In this document: in pieces, positions 28,714 through 36,374 of the stretch
Layout: every line of letters begins with the position of its first letter
How positions within the stretch are numbered: the first letter of the stretch is position 1
DNA from: Pseudomonas sp. MWU13-2105
GTDB taxonomy: Bacteria; Pseudomonadota; Gammaproteobacteria; Pseudomonadales; Pseudomonadaceae
Length of the DNA: 64,000 nt
Assembly: GCF_023242315.1 (NCBI RefSeq)
Contig: NZ_JALLIY010000003.1
Location: forward strand, 1 to 64,000
Direction of reading: 5' to 3'
Made by a program: the position numbers and the translations under genes
Notes under the pieces: model-generated
What the model saw: only the letters and a program-made list of their open reading frames with translations
What the model was told of the DNA's origin: nothing
Databases searched by the model: none

Positions 28714-28732
28714 ACCAATGATAATCATTGTT
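28714..28732 (-). promoter_or_regulatory. Fur box of the siderophore operon
   Basis: The core AATGATAATCATT (28717-28729) is a perfect palindrome and matches the Fur consensus GATAATGATAATCATTATC at most positions. It lies in an AT-rich stretch directly before the NIS synthetase, which predicts repression when iron is plentiful. Confidence 0.85.
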
Positions 28733-29002
28733 ATTTGTATCTTTAAATTTACCTTTACGCAAAAAAACGGTCATTTCCTCTGTTCGCAAAGGCCGCTCTA
28801 GCCCAGGTATTTCAGGGGCTCGGTGGGGTTCGGGGGCAGATCGGCCTCACCCATGCAGAGGAAATGTAAATATTTCCCTGCGCTGGAATGAGACCGGTCT
28901 TATGGTGGGGTTGTCTGGGCTGGTGGTTTACCAGGAGCAGCCACAACCTCCCTGAGGACCCTGTCAGAGGGGGGGCTTTGTCGATGACCCGACCGGTCAC
29001 GC
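28733..29002. other. Gap between Fur box and LuxR gene
   Basis: Together with the Fur promoter this 270-base stretch has no supported gene. The 3' end of the LuxR gene and the promoter of the siderophore operon face each other across it. No convincing terminator or other motif was found. Confidence 0.4.
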
Positions 29003-29875
29003 TTATCCATAGTCATCCGGTCGCCCCTCAACCGTGCCCAGCGGCACGCCAGGGCTCTCGGCGGAAACAGCCGGCACGTGCTTGGTCCGACTGGGCATGA
29101 AAGCCATCCAGCGTGTCAGCCCATGCCGGCCGCTGACCCCCAATTTGGTGGTGGCGCGCTTGAGGTAGGTTTCCACCGAGCTGTTCTTGACGCTCAGGCG
29201 TTCGGCCATTTCCGACACCGTGATACCGGTCAGCAGGCCCAGGCAAACCTCTTGCTCGCGGGCGGAAAGGTTGATGGCATCCTGCGCCAGGCGTTCGCTG
29301 AAGGCCTGATGCAAGGCGTCGTGCTTGGCCCCCGCCGGTGTGCCGGCGGCCCAGCGTGTCCGGTGTTGCGCGAGCAGTTGCGCGTGGTGCTCGACCAGCG
29401 GCAGCAACGTATCGGAGAGGCTCTTGAGCAGCGACAGTTCGGTCAGGGAGAACGGCCGCAAGGTTGCCAGGCGATGGAAGCCGATGACCCAGCGCAGATC
29501 GCCATTGCTCGAGACCGCGTTGCACTGGTGAACGCTGCGCCGCGGGTCTTTCAGGCCCGGCGGCGTCTTGATCTGGATCAGCAGTGGGGCCTCCATCTCC
29601 ATGACGCTTTGCAACAGCGGGTGAGGGAGTTCGTTCGATACGCAAATGTCGTGCTGCTGGCCGGCGCTGCCGAGGTACTTGGTCGGGCTGATACTGGCCC
29701 GGTCGGCATCGAGGGTCCACTCGCTGAGGTCGAGTCCATGAATCGGCACCTGACTGTTGACGAACGCCAGCATTTGCTCGGCAAAGGCGCAGTCTCCGGT
29801 GCTGGAAACCAGTTCGCCCAAGCGTAGATAAAGATGCGGATCGTGGCTGTGTTCAAGGTCCTGCGTCAGCTTCAT
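29003..29875 (-). CDS. LuxR-family transcriptional regulator
   Basis: The 290-residue protein has a C-terminal LuxR helix-turn-helix (LSAREQEVCLGLLTGITVSEMAERLSVKNSSVETYLKRATTKLGV, residues about 210-255). The first 200 residues form an uncharacterised sensor part that shows neither the acyl-homoserine-lactone pocket nor a receiver domain. An AAGGAAG site precedes the ATG. It is a single gene upstream of, and in the same direction as, the siderophore operon but about 350 bases away. Control of a neighbour is not shown. Confidence 0.85.
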   Translation of the reverse strand: MKLTQDLEHSHDPHLYLRLGELVSSTGDCAFAEQMLAFVNSQVPIHGLDLSEWTLDADRASISPTKYLGSAGQQHDICVSNELPHPLLQSVMEMEAPLLIQIKTPPGLKDPRRSVHQCNAVSSNGDLRWVIGFHRLATLRPFSLTELSLLKSLSDTLLPLVEHHAQLLAQHRTRWAAGTPAGAKHDALHQAFSERLAQDAINLSAREQEVCLGLLTGITVSEMAERLSVKNSSVETYLKRATTKLGVSGRHGLTRWMAFMPSRTKHVPAVSAESPGVPLGTVEGRPDDYG

Positions 29876-30052
29876 GCCGTTATCTTCCTTGATGGTAATC
29901 GTTCGAAGAGTGGCTCCATGTTGGGGGGCGCTCTTGTCGGTTGATGATATCCGACATTCAAGCGTAGGGATTTATCCTACGTCTGTACTGGGAAATAGGG
30001 ACGGCAGTTGTAGGGGAGGGCAAGCGGTTGAGACTCGGGCAAAGCCTTGTGG

Positions 30053-30526
30053 CTATTGGCCTGCATTGAGGTCGTCGGCAAACTTGCGCATCAGGCGCAC
30101 CAGGTCAGCCACATCCTGGTTGTCCCAGTTGGCGAAAATGGCCTGTCCGAGCCGTTCACGCGCCTCATCGATCCGATCGGTCATCACCTTGCCTTTCCCG
30201 GTGATGACCGCTTCACGGATGCGACGATCGTTCGCGTTCTCCTGGCGGTCGACCAGCGCCAGGCTTTCCAGCTTCGCAACCTGCCGACTGACGGTGGTGT
30301 AGTCGCGTCCCACGCGGTCAGCCAGCTCGACCACGCCGATCGGGCCCAGCCGCTCAACCAGAACCAGCAACGGGAACAGTGCACGATCGAGGGAGATACC
30401 GGCCTCTCGAACCATTGCTTCGTCGCGCTGAGGGCGGTTCATCACGCTGACAATTTCAACCAACGCACCGTGAAGTTCGCGAATCTGAAGGTTGATATGT
30501 GTATTTTGCACATTATTTCTTGACAC
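30053..30526 (-). CDS. MarR-family transcriptional regulator
   Basis: The 157-residue protein has the winged-helix pattern of MarR: VVELADRVGRDYTTVSRQVAKLESLALVDRQENANDRRIREAVIT (residues about 60-105), ending in a dimer helix. The start is a GTG with a perfect GGAGGG site six bases upstream; longer frames have none. The gene is divergent from the FAD monooxygenase, and two near-identical palindromes flank the shared promoter, one inside codons 5-11 of this gene. That arrangement predicts autorepression and ligand-relieved repression of the monooxygenase. Confidence 0.9.
   Translation of the reverse strand: MSRNNVQNTHINLQIRELHGALVEIVSVMNRPQRDEAMVREAGISLDRALFPLLVLVERLGPIGVVELADRVGRDYTTVSRQVAKLESLALVDRQENANDRRIREAVITGKGKVMTDRIDEARERLGQAIFANWDNQDVADLVRLMRKFADDLNAGQ
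30495..30515. promoter_or_regulatory. MarR-type operator 1
   Basis: On the minus strand the site reads ATGTG-CAAAATA-CACAT (plus-strand 30497-30513). It is the same palindrome as operator 2 and lies within the first codons of the MarR gene. Confidence 0.7.
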
Positions 30527-30548
30527 TATTTTCCCTCCGGGATAACAC
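30520..30548 (+). promoter_or_regulatory. Candidate sigma-70 promoter of the FAD monooxygenase
   Basis: A perfect -35 TTGACA (30520-30525) is followed after 17 bases by TAACAC (30543-30548), a weak -10. The -35 overlaps the GTG start of the divergent MarR gene. Operators lie on both sides. Confidence 0.45.
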
Positions 30549-30550
30549 TT

Positions 30551-30571
30551 ATATGTGCAAATTACACATAT
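30551..30571. promoter_or_regulatory. MarR-type operator 2
   Basis: A perfect palindrome ATATGTG-N7-CACATAT sits directly after the candidate -10 and just before the monooxygenase ribosome binding site, an ideal place for a repressor. It is centred 56 bases from operator 1. Confidence 0.75.
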
Positions 30572-30581
30572 TGAGGTCGAG

Positions 30582-32111
30582 ATGAAAGAGCAATATGAAG
30601 CCGACGTGCTGATTTGCGGTGCCGGGGCGGCGGGGCTGACGCTGGCGATTGACCTGGCGCGCAGGGGAATTTCCTTTCGCCTGATCGAGAAGCGGGACGG
30701 CCCGTTTGGTGGCTCGCGGGGCAAGGGTATCCAGCCCAGGACCCAGGAAGTGTTCGAGGATCTCGGGATCCTCGACCGGCTCGTCGCGACCGGCGGGGAA
30801 TACCCACAGCAGCGGCACTACCGTGACGATGGCGGTTACAGCGATTCTGATGTCATGGAGCGCAATGAGCCGACTCCAGGCGAGCCGTATCAATTGCCGC
30901 TGATGGTGCCGCAATTCCTCACCGAAGGCGTGATGCTCGAGCGTCTGCTCGAACTGGGCCGGCGGCCTGAATTCGGCTGTGAACTGATCGGCTTCGAGCA
31001 GGACGCGGACGGCGTCACGGCACGTCTTTCAGGTCCTGCCGGCGAGCAGAGCATTCGCGTGCGTTGGCTGGTGGGCGCCGATGGCGGCCGCAGTTTTGTG
31101 CGTAATGGGTTGGGGGTCGGCTTTCCGGGCAAGACCCTGGGCGTTCGCGCCGTCGTCGCCGATGTGCTACTGACAGGGCTTACGCGTGATGTCTGGCACT
31201 GCTTCAACGATGGCGACATGCTGCGGCAGATTTTTCTTTGCCCGCTGGCCGGGACCGCGATGTTCCAGATACAGGGGCCAATCCCCCTCGATGCTGACGT
31301 CGACCTTGGCGCCCAGGGGCTGGCCGCCATGGTGGCCGAGCGCACCGGCCGCGACGATATTCATATCCAGTCGGTGTCCTGGGCATCGGCGTACAACATG
31401 AATGCGCGGCTGGCCAATCATTACCGCGTCGGCCACGTGTTCCTCGTCGGGGATGCCGCGCACATCCATCCGCCAACCGGCGGCCAGGGTCTCAATACCA
31501 GCGTGCAGGACGCCTACAATCTGGGCTGGAAGCTGGCGGCGGCCACCCATGGGGCGCCGGATACCTTGCTCGATACCTATGAGGAGGAGCGGCGGCCGGT
31601 GGCGGCGGGGATGCTTGGCCTGGCGACAAGGCTACTCGATGCCCAGACGCGCGGCACAATGCACCGTGGCCGCGAGGTGCAGCAACTCGATATCGGTTAT
31701 CCCGGATCCTCGCTGGCGTTGGGCAAGGCTGACACTGCCAGTGCCGTGGTCGCCGGCGACCGTGCCCCGGATGCCCTGGTCCGGGGGGCCGGCGGTCAAT
31801 CGATCCGACTGTTCGACCTGTTCCGAGGCGGGCACTGGACGTTACTCGGCTATCAGGTCGAGCGCGCCTCGGTGCCGCCACGGGCAGGCCTGCGTATCCA
31901 TGCTTTCGGCCCGGGCGGTGACCTGTTCGATACGGGGGAGCACTTCCGTGATGCGTACAATCCCGCTGTCGGCGATTGGCTGCTGGTGCGTCCGGACGGC
32001 TATCTGGGGGCCATTGTCACGGCCACGCAGGTGGCGACGCTGGAGATCTACCTCGAGCAGGTCGGACTCGGCAGGGCGGCTGTCGGCCACGCCGATCCCG
32101 TCAAGGAGTAA
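30582..32111 (+). CDS. FAD-dependent aromatic-ring monooxygenase (PheA/TfdB family)
   Basis: The 509-residue flavoprotein hydroxylase has the Rossmann motif GAGAAGLTLAIDLARRG (residues about 12-28), the DG motif VGADGGRSFVRNGLG, and the FAD motif GDAAHIHPPTGGQGLNTSVQDA. The C-terminal thioredoxin-like domain follows (VAGDRAPDALVRG onward). This class hydroxylates phenols, phenylpropionates or polyketide and antibiotic rings with NAD(P)H and O2. The substrate is unknown. The ATG at 30582 is chosen for the TTGAGG site; the longer frame would put the operator inside the gene. The end overlaps antC by 11 bases in convergent orientation. Confidence 0.9.
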   Translation: MKEQYEADVLICGAGAAGLTLAIDLARRGISFRLIEKRDGPFGGSRGKGIQPRTQEVFEDLGILDRLVATGGEYPQQRHYRDDGGYSDSDVMERNEPTPGEPYQLPLMVPQFLTEGVMLERLLELGRRPEFGCELIGFEQDADGVTARLSGPAGEQSIRVRWLVGADGGRSFVRNGLGVGFPGKTLGVRAVVADVLLTGLTRDVWHCFNDGDMLRQIFLCPLAGTAMFQIQGPIPLDADVDLGAQGLAAMVAERTGRDDIHIQSVSWASAYNMNARLANHYRVGHVFLVGDAAHIHPPTGGQGLNTSVQDAYNLGWKLAAATHGAPDTLLDTYEEERRPVAAGMLGLATRLLDAQTRGTMHRGREVQQLDIGYPGSSLALGKADTASAVVAGDRAPDALVRGAGGQSIRLFDLFRGGHWTLLGYQVERASVPPRAGLRIHAFGPGGDLFDTGEHFRDAYNPAVGDWLLVRPDGYLGAIVTATQVATLEIYLEQVGLGRAAVGHADPVKE

Positions 32112-33144
32112 GGCTACCTCCAGAGTTACTCTCGATGAACTTCTCGTAGTACAGATGCGCGCCTTCGATACCTTGTTCGGCCAACCAGGTCTTGACGGCC
32201 TCGATCATCGGCGGCGGGCCACAGAGGTAGATGTCAAACGGGTTGGCATTCAGGGCCGGGCGGTCGAAATGTTCGGGAATCCGCCCGGTCTTGCCTGGCC
32301 ATTCCGGCGACGGCCGGCTGACCACCAGGTGATACTCGAAGCCGGCGATGCGTGTTCGATAGTCCGCCAAACGACTCAGTTCGCACAGGTCGGTATGCTG
32401 ATTGACGCCATAGAACAACTGGACCGGTTGCCCACATCCGCCCTTGGCGGCAATCTCATCGAGCATGCCGAGAAACGCCGAAAGGCCAGTGCCACCCGCG
32501 ACCATCACCAACGGTTTGTTGACCTGCCGCAGATAGAAACTGCCCAGCGGGGCCTCGAACTCCAGTGTCTGCCCGGGCTGGCAACGCTCGCGGATAAAAT
32601 TGCTCATCATCCCATCCGGTAGCAGCCGGATAAGGAAGCGCAGCTGATTGCCCGGGTTGGGCTGGTTGGCGAACGAATAGGAGCGCCAGGCCTCGGTGCC
32701 AGGCACTTTCAGGCGTGCGTATTGGCCGGGCAGGAAGTCCAGCAGCCGCTCGCTGGAACTGGCGTCGAGATGCAGGATCGCTGTGCTGCTGGAGACCTGT
32801 TCGACCTTGCTGATCACGGCCTGCAGGCGCTGGGTGGCGCCGGCATTGCACAGGCTCGAATCGAAGTCGAAGTAAAAGGACGCGGCGGACTGCACGCGGG
32901 TCTGGCACGAGAGCATCCGGCCTTGCGCCAGGTCGGTTTTACTTAACACTTCGTCGTCGACATAGTCTTGCGTGTACTGGCCCGATTCGCAGCGCCCCTG
33001 GCAAGTGCCGCAGACGCCTTCACGACAATCCAGGGGAATGTTGACGCCGTTGCGCAGGGCTGCGTCGAGCAGCAATTCGTTGGCCTTGACCTCGAAGAAC
33101 GAGGTCTTGCCATCGGCAAAATTGAAAGCCACTTTGTGGTTCAT
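32101..33144 (-). CDS. antC: Anthranilate 1,2-dioxygenase reductase component
   Basis: The 347-residue reductase has an N-terminal plant-type 2Fe-2S domain (CREGVCGTCQGRC, with a further Cys in MLSCQTR), a FAD domain with RSYSFANQPN, and a NAD domain with VAGGTGLSAFLGML and YLCGPPPMIEAV. It passes electrons from NADH to the AntAB oxygenase. BenC of benzoate dioxygenase is very similar; the AntA and AntR neighbours favour anthranilate. A GGAGT site precedes the ATG. Confidence 0.92.
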   Translation of the reverse strand: MNHKVAFNFADGKTSFFEVKANELLLDAALRNGVNIPLDCREGVCGTCQGRCESGQYTQDYVDDEVLSKTDLAQGRMLSCQTRVQSAASFYFDFDSSLCNAGATQRLQAVISKVEQVSSSTAILHLDASSSERLLDFLPGQYARLKVPGTEAWRSYSFANQPNPGNQLRFLIRLLPDGMMSNFIRERCQPGQTLEFEAPLGSFYLRQVNKPLVMVAGGTGLSAFLGMLDEIAAKGGCGQPVQLFYGVNQHTDLCELSRLADYRTRIAGFEYHLVVSRPSPEWPGKTGRIPEHFDRPALNANPFDIYLCGPPPMIEAVKTWLAEQGIEGAHLYYEKFIESNSGGSLTP

Positions 33145-33162
33145 GAACGCGTACTCCGTGGC

Positions 33163-33654
33163 TTACAAATGGTAGAAATCGAGCACTGAATTGATCGTGT
33201 CGTTGAGCAGCAGCACATGCTTGCGGGCGATCTTCCAGCTCTCGCCGTCGGGCCGCAGGCGGTAGCTGGCACGGCCGTAGAATTGCTCGGAGGTGGCCAT
33301 GCGGTAGTACAGCGTCTGCCAGTTGAGCCTGACCTCCAGCTCATCGTTTTCCAGCGCCGCGATGCGCACGTTGTTGAGCATGTGCAAGGTGCGTGGCATC
33401 GGGATGGTCGAGGCGGCCTTGCCGGTGCGCAAGCGGAAGACCCGGTCTTCCAGGCCGCCGCGGTTGGCGTAGTAGATCAGCGACATGCCCTTCTTCGGGT
33501 CGGTGGTGTAGACGTGTTCCGAATCCCATTGCGGCAGGTGGAATTCGCTGTCCTCGCTGAACAGGTCGAGGTAGGCATCCCAGTCCTGGGCGTCGCACAG
33601 TTCGGCCTTGCGGTAGAAAAATTGCTCGACACGGTATTGCAGTTGCGAATTCAT
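33163..33654 (-). CDS. antB: Anthranilate 1,2-dioxygenase small subunit
   Basis: The 163-residue protein is the beta subunit of a ring-hydroxylating dioxygenase, with YRKAELCDAQDWDAYLDLFSED near the start and GRASYRLRPDGESWKIARKHVLLLND near the end. It has a structural role in the alpha3beta3 oxygenase. The ATG at 33654 has GAGG seven bases away and lies three bases beyond the antA stop, so it is coupled to antA; a GTG six bases upstream is less likely. Confidence 0.92.
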   Translation of the reverse strand: MNSQLQYRVEQFFYRKAELCDAQDWDAYLDLFSEDSEFHLPQWDSEHVYTTDPKKGMSLIYYANRGGLEDRVFRLRTGKAASTIPMPRTLHMLNNVRIAALENDELEVRLNWQTLYYRMATSEQFYGRASYRLRPDGESWKIARKHVLLLNDTINSVLDFYHL

Positions 33655-33656
33655 GG

Positions 33657-35060
33657 TCACACCTCACGCAGTTGCAGGGGTTGCTCTTCGGCGGCCTTGC
33701 GCGCCAGGCCTTCGAGCAGGAAGCGCTGCCAGTTGCCGTGCTGGTTGACGTAGAGGCCTTCGTGGGTGAACTCGGTGCCGGTCAGGGTCGGTTCGATGCC
33801 GAGGGTTTCGCTGTTGCGGGTCGGGCCGTTGAGCCATTTGTCATGGCCGCGGGAGATATCGCTCCAGCGCTCCAGGCGTGCCTGGAAGCCACGCTGGGCT
33901 TCACGGAACTCCACCAGGTCATCGGGAGTGCCGAGGCCGGAGACATTGAAGAAGTCTTCGAACTGGCGGATACGGTTTTCGCGATCGGTATCCGACTCGC
34001 CCTTGACCCCCAGGCAGAAGCTGTGGATCTCGGTCTTGTTCCAGGCCAGCGGGCGAATGATCCGCAACTGCGAGCTGATCTGATCGAGGAAGAACATGCT
34101 CGGGTAGACGTTCAGGTTGCGCAGGCGATGCATCATCCACTCGGCCTTGTCCTGGCCATATTCCTCGACCAGGCGCGGCATGATGCTGGCGTAACCGGGA
34201 CGCACCGCCGGGTTGGGCATGTCGCTGAACAGCAGGCTGTGACCGTTGTTGAAGGAGAACCAGCCGTCGTCGGTCTCGGCATCGCCGGCCCCGAGCTTGC
34301 TATAGTCCAGGGTGTTGCTCGAAGCGCTGCCTTTCTCGGCGTTGACCTGCTGGCGATGCTGCACCGTGGCGACGTAGTTGTAGTGCACGGTGCTGACGTG
34401 ATAACCGTCCAGGCCGTTTTCGTTCTGCAACTTCCAGTTGCCGTCATAGGTATAGGACGATTTGCCGGGCAGCACTTCCAGTTCGCCAGTGGCCGATTGC
34501 GCCACCATCATGTCGAAGAACACCTTGGCGTCGCCCAGGTAATCTTCCAGGCTGTCGCTGCCGTTGACGTCAAGGCTGACGAAGACAAAGCCCTTGTAGC
34601 TTTCGATACGGGCTTTTTTCAGGCCGCGGGTGGCCTTGTCGAAACCCTCGGGGTATTCACCCGGCGCCTTGACCTTGACCAGGCGGCCATCACTCTTGTA
34701 GCACCAGGCGTGGAACGGGCAGGTGAAGGTCGACTGGTTGCCCTTGCCGACACGGGTCAGGGTCGTGCCGCGATGCTGGCAGGCGTTGACCAGGGCGTTG
34801 AGCCGGCCTTCGCCGTCGCGGCTGATGATCAGTGGCTGACGGCCGGCACGCATGGTCATGAAGTCGTGCTGGTGGGCGATCTCGCTTTCGTGACAGGCGT
34901 AGATCCAGTTCTTCTCGAAGATCAGCTCCATCTCGAGATCGAACAACTCAGGTTCGGTGAACATTTCCCGGGCGATACGGTAGATGCCCTCGACCGGACG
35001 GAAGTCCAGGCAACCCTGGATGAAGGTCTGCCATTGGGCGACGCTTTTCGAATAATGCAT
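33657..35060 (-). CDS. antA: Anthranilate 1,2-dioxygenase large subunit
   Basis: The 467-residue catalytic subunit carries a Rieske 2Fe-2S site (CQHRG ... CPFHAWCY, C-x-H-x17-C-x2-H) and the mononuclear iron site ENGLDGYHVSTVHYNY. The sequence closely follows remembered AntA of P. aeruginosa (for example CPFHAWCYKSDGRLVKVKAP). The enzyme converts anthranilate to catechol with release of CO2 and ammonia. It is the first gene of antABC, with divergent antR upstream as in P. aeruginosa. No catechol (cat) genes are present in the window. Confidence 0.95.
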   Translation of the reverse strand: MHYSKSVAQWQTFIQGCLDFRPVEGIYRIAREMFTEPELFDLEMELIFEKNWIYACHESEIAHQHDFMTMRAGRQPLIISRDGEGRLNALVNACQHRGTTLTRVGKGNQSTFTCPFHAWCYKSDGRLVKVKAPGEYPEGFDKATRGLKKARIESYKGFVFVSLDVNGSDSLEDYLGDAKVFFDMMVAQSATGELEVLPGKSSYTYDGNWKLQNENGLDGYHVSTVHYNYVATVQHRQQVNAEKGSASSNTLDYSKLGAGDAETDDGWFSFNNGHSLLFSDMPNPAVRPGYASIMPRLVEEYGQDKAEWMMHRLRNLNVYPSMFFLDQISSQLRIIRPLAWNKTEIHSFCLGVKGESDTDRENRIRQFEDFFNVSGLGTPDDLVEFREAQRGFQARLERWSDISRGHDKWLNGPTRNSETLGIEPTLTGTEFTHEGLYVNQHGNWQRFLLEGLARKAAEEQPLQLREV

Positions 35061-35329
35061 GAGTCGGTACCTGTTTCATCGGGCGAATCGGTACCTGCAT
35101 TAGAAGTGCGCGTCGACCTCGCGGTCTATCCGCATAGTTGGCGAAGACAGTCCGGAAATTTTGTGGCCGGTAATCGCACACTAAATATCGGAAAACGGGT
35201 CGTCTAGCCACGGGGCAGTCCCCGGCGACCGGCCTGTTGTGCAAGGATGACTTGGCGTGGGGATTGCTTCTGTACCCGCGAACGCGCCGTCAGAGCGCGT
35301 ACCGATAACAGCCTTGTTGAGTAACGCCG
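35061..35329. promoter_or_regulatory. Divergent antA/antR promoter region
   Basis: This 269-base region must contain the AntR-activated antA promoter and the antR promoter. I did not find a confident AraC/XylS-type repeat; an isolated GCGGATA, as used in XylS/BenR sites, appears on the antA strand but lacks a clear partner. Confidence 0.5.
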
Positions 35330-36340
35330 ATGAGTAGCGAGCGCGAACATCATTTTCGGGACATCCATGCCGATCACTTCGACCTGGCAGGGGCGCACTC
35401 ATGGATGTCGACGATCTGCGGTCCGCATTTGCTCTATGCGAGCAAACCCGACAGTATCCAGTTCCACCACAGTGGCAACGTGCTCAAATCGATGTCGACC
35501 ACCCTGGGTATCATCGAGTACGGCACCGATGTCACGGTAGGGGTCAGCGACCTCGACAGTTTCAACAGCTACAGCCTGAGCCTGCCGTTGAGTGGTGAGC
35601 AGGAACTGAGCCGGGGCGGGCTGCTGTTGCGCTCCGATCGTGACCATGGCGTCATCGTCTCGCCCAACGAGAGCCAGCAACTGAGCATCACCGGCGATTG
35701 TCGCAAGCTGCAGGTGGTGATCACCCGCAGTGCCATGCGCAAGACCCTGGAGGACATGTTGCAGCATCCCCTGGACAGCGCCCTGCGTTTTGAGCCCGAA
35801 ATGGATGCGGTGAACGGGGCAGTTGCCTCCTGGTGGCGCACGGTCAGGCATTTCATCGAAGAGATGGAGCGCAGTGAGCTTTACGGCCAACTGTTGTTCA
35901 ATCGTGACCTCGAGAGTGCCTTGCTCAAAGGCCTGATCCTGTCCCAGCCGCACAACTATTCCGCTGAGCTGCGCGAGCGCCTGGGGGTGAAACTGCCGCA
36001 CTACCTGCTTCGTGCCAAGGACTTCATCCATGCCCATGCCCGTGATGCGCTGAACCTTGACGACATCGAAGCCGCCGCCGGGGTAGCGCGTTTCAAGTTG
36101 TTCGAAGACTTCAAGAAGTACTTCGCAATGTCACCCATGGCTTACCTGAAGAAATATCGCTTGATGGGCGTGCGCCAGGAAATCCTCGAGGATCGATCGG
36201 TGCGCAATATCTCGGTGATCGCGATGGGGTGGGGCTTCAGCCATCTGGGGCGCTTTTCCTGCGAATACCGCAAGCTGTTCGATGAAACGCCGAGCATGAC
36301 CTTGCAGCGGGTCGATGCCCGGCGTGACAGGTCCTTGTAA
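35330..36340 (+). CDS. antR: AraC-family activator of anthranilate catabolism
   Basis: The 336-residue protein has an N-terminal cupin-like effector domain (AraC-binding-like, residues about 20-190) and a C-terminal AraC DNA-binding domain with two helix-turn-helix motifs (LDDIEAAAGVARFKLFEDFKKYF and ISVIAMGWGFSHLGRFSCEYRKLF). Divergent orientation from antABC is the AntR arrangement of P. aeruginosa, where anthranilate is the co-activator. The ribosome binding site is weak. Confidence 0.9.
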   Translation: MSSEREHHFRDIHADHFDLAGAHSWMSTICGPHLLYASKPDSIQFHHSGNVLKSMSTTLGIIEYGTDVTVGVSDLDSFNSYSLSLPLSGEQELSRGGLLLRSDRDHGVIVSPNESQQLSITGDCRKLQVVITRSAMRKTLEDMLQHPLDSALRFEPEMDAVNGAVASWWRTVRHFIEEMERSELYGQLLFNRDLESALLKGLILSQPHNYSAELRERLGVKLPHYLLRAKDFIHAHARDALNLDDIEAAAGVARFKLFEDFKKYFAMSPMAYLKKYRLMGVRQEILEDRSVRNISVIAMGWGFSHLGRFSCEYRKLFDETPSMTLQRVDARRDRSL

Positions 36341-36344
36341 GCTG

Positions 36345-36373
36345 CCGGGCCTTGTCTGAGTGTGGGGGCCCGG
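36345..36373. terminator. Possible hairpin between convergent antR and the glycan operon
   Basis: A seven-base perfect stem, CCGGGCC with GGCCCGG, sits between the antR stop and the stop of the convergent gene. There is no T-run. Confidence 0.35.
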
Positions 36374-36374
36374 G

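Noticed and set aside
35061..35329. A GCGGATA element as an AntR/XylS-type site upstream of antA
   Set aside because: Only one half-like match was seen, with no properly spaced partner.
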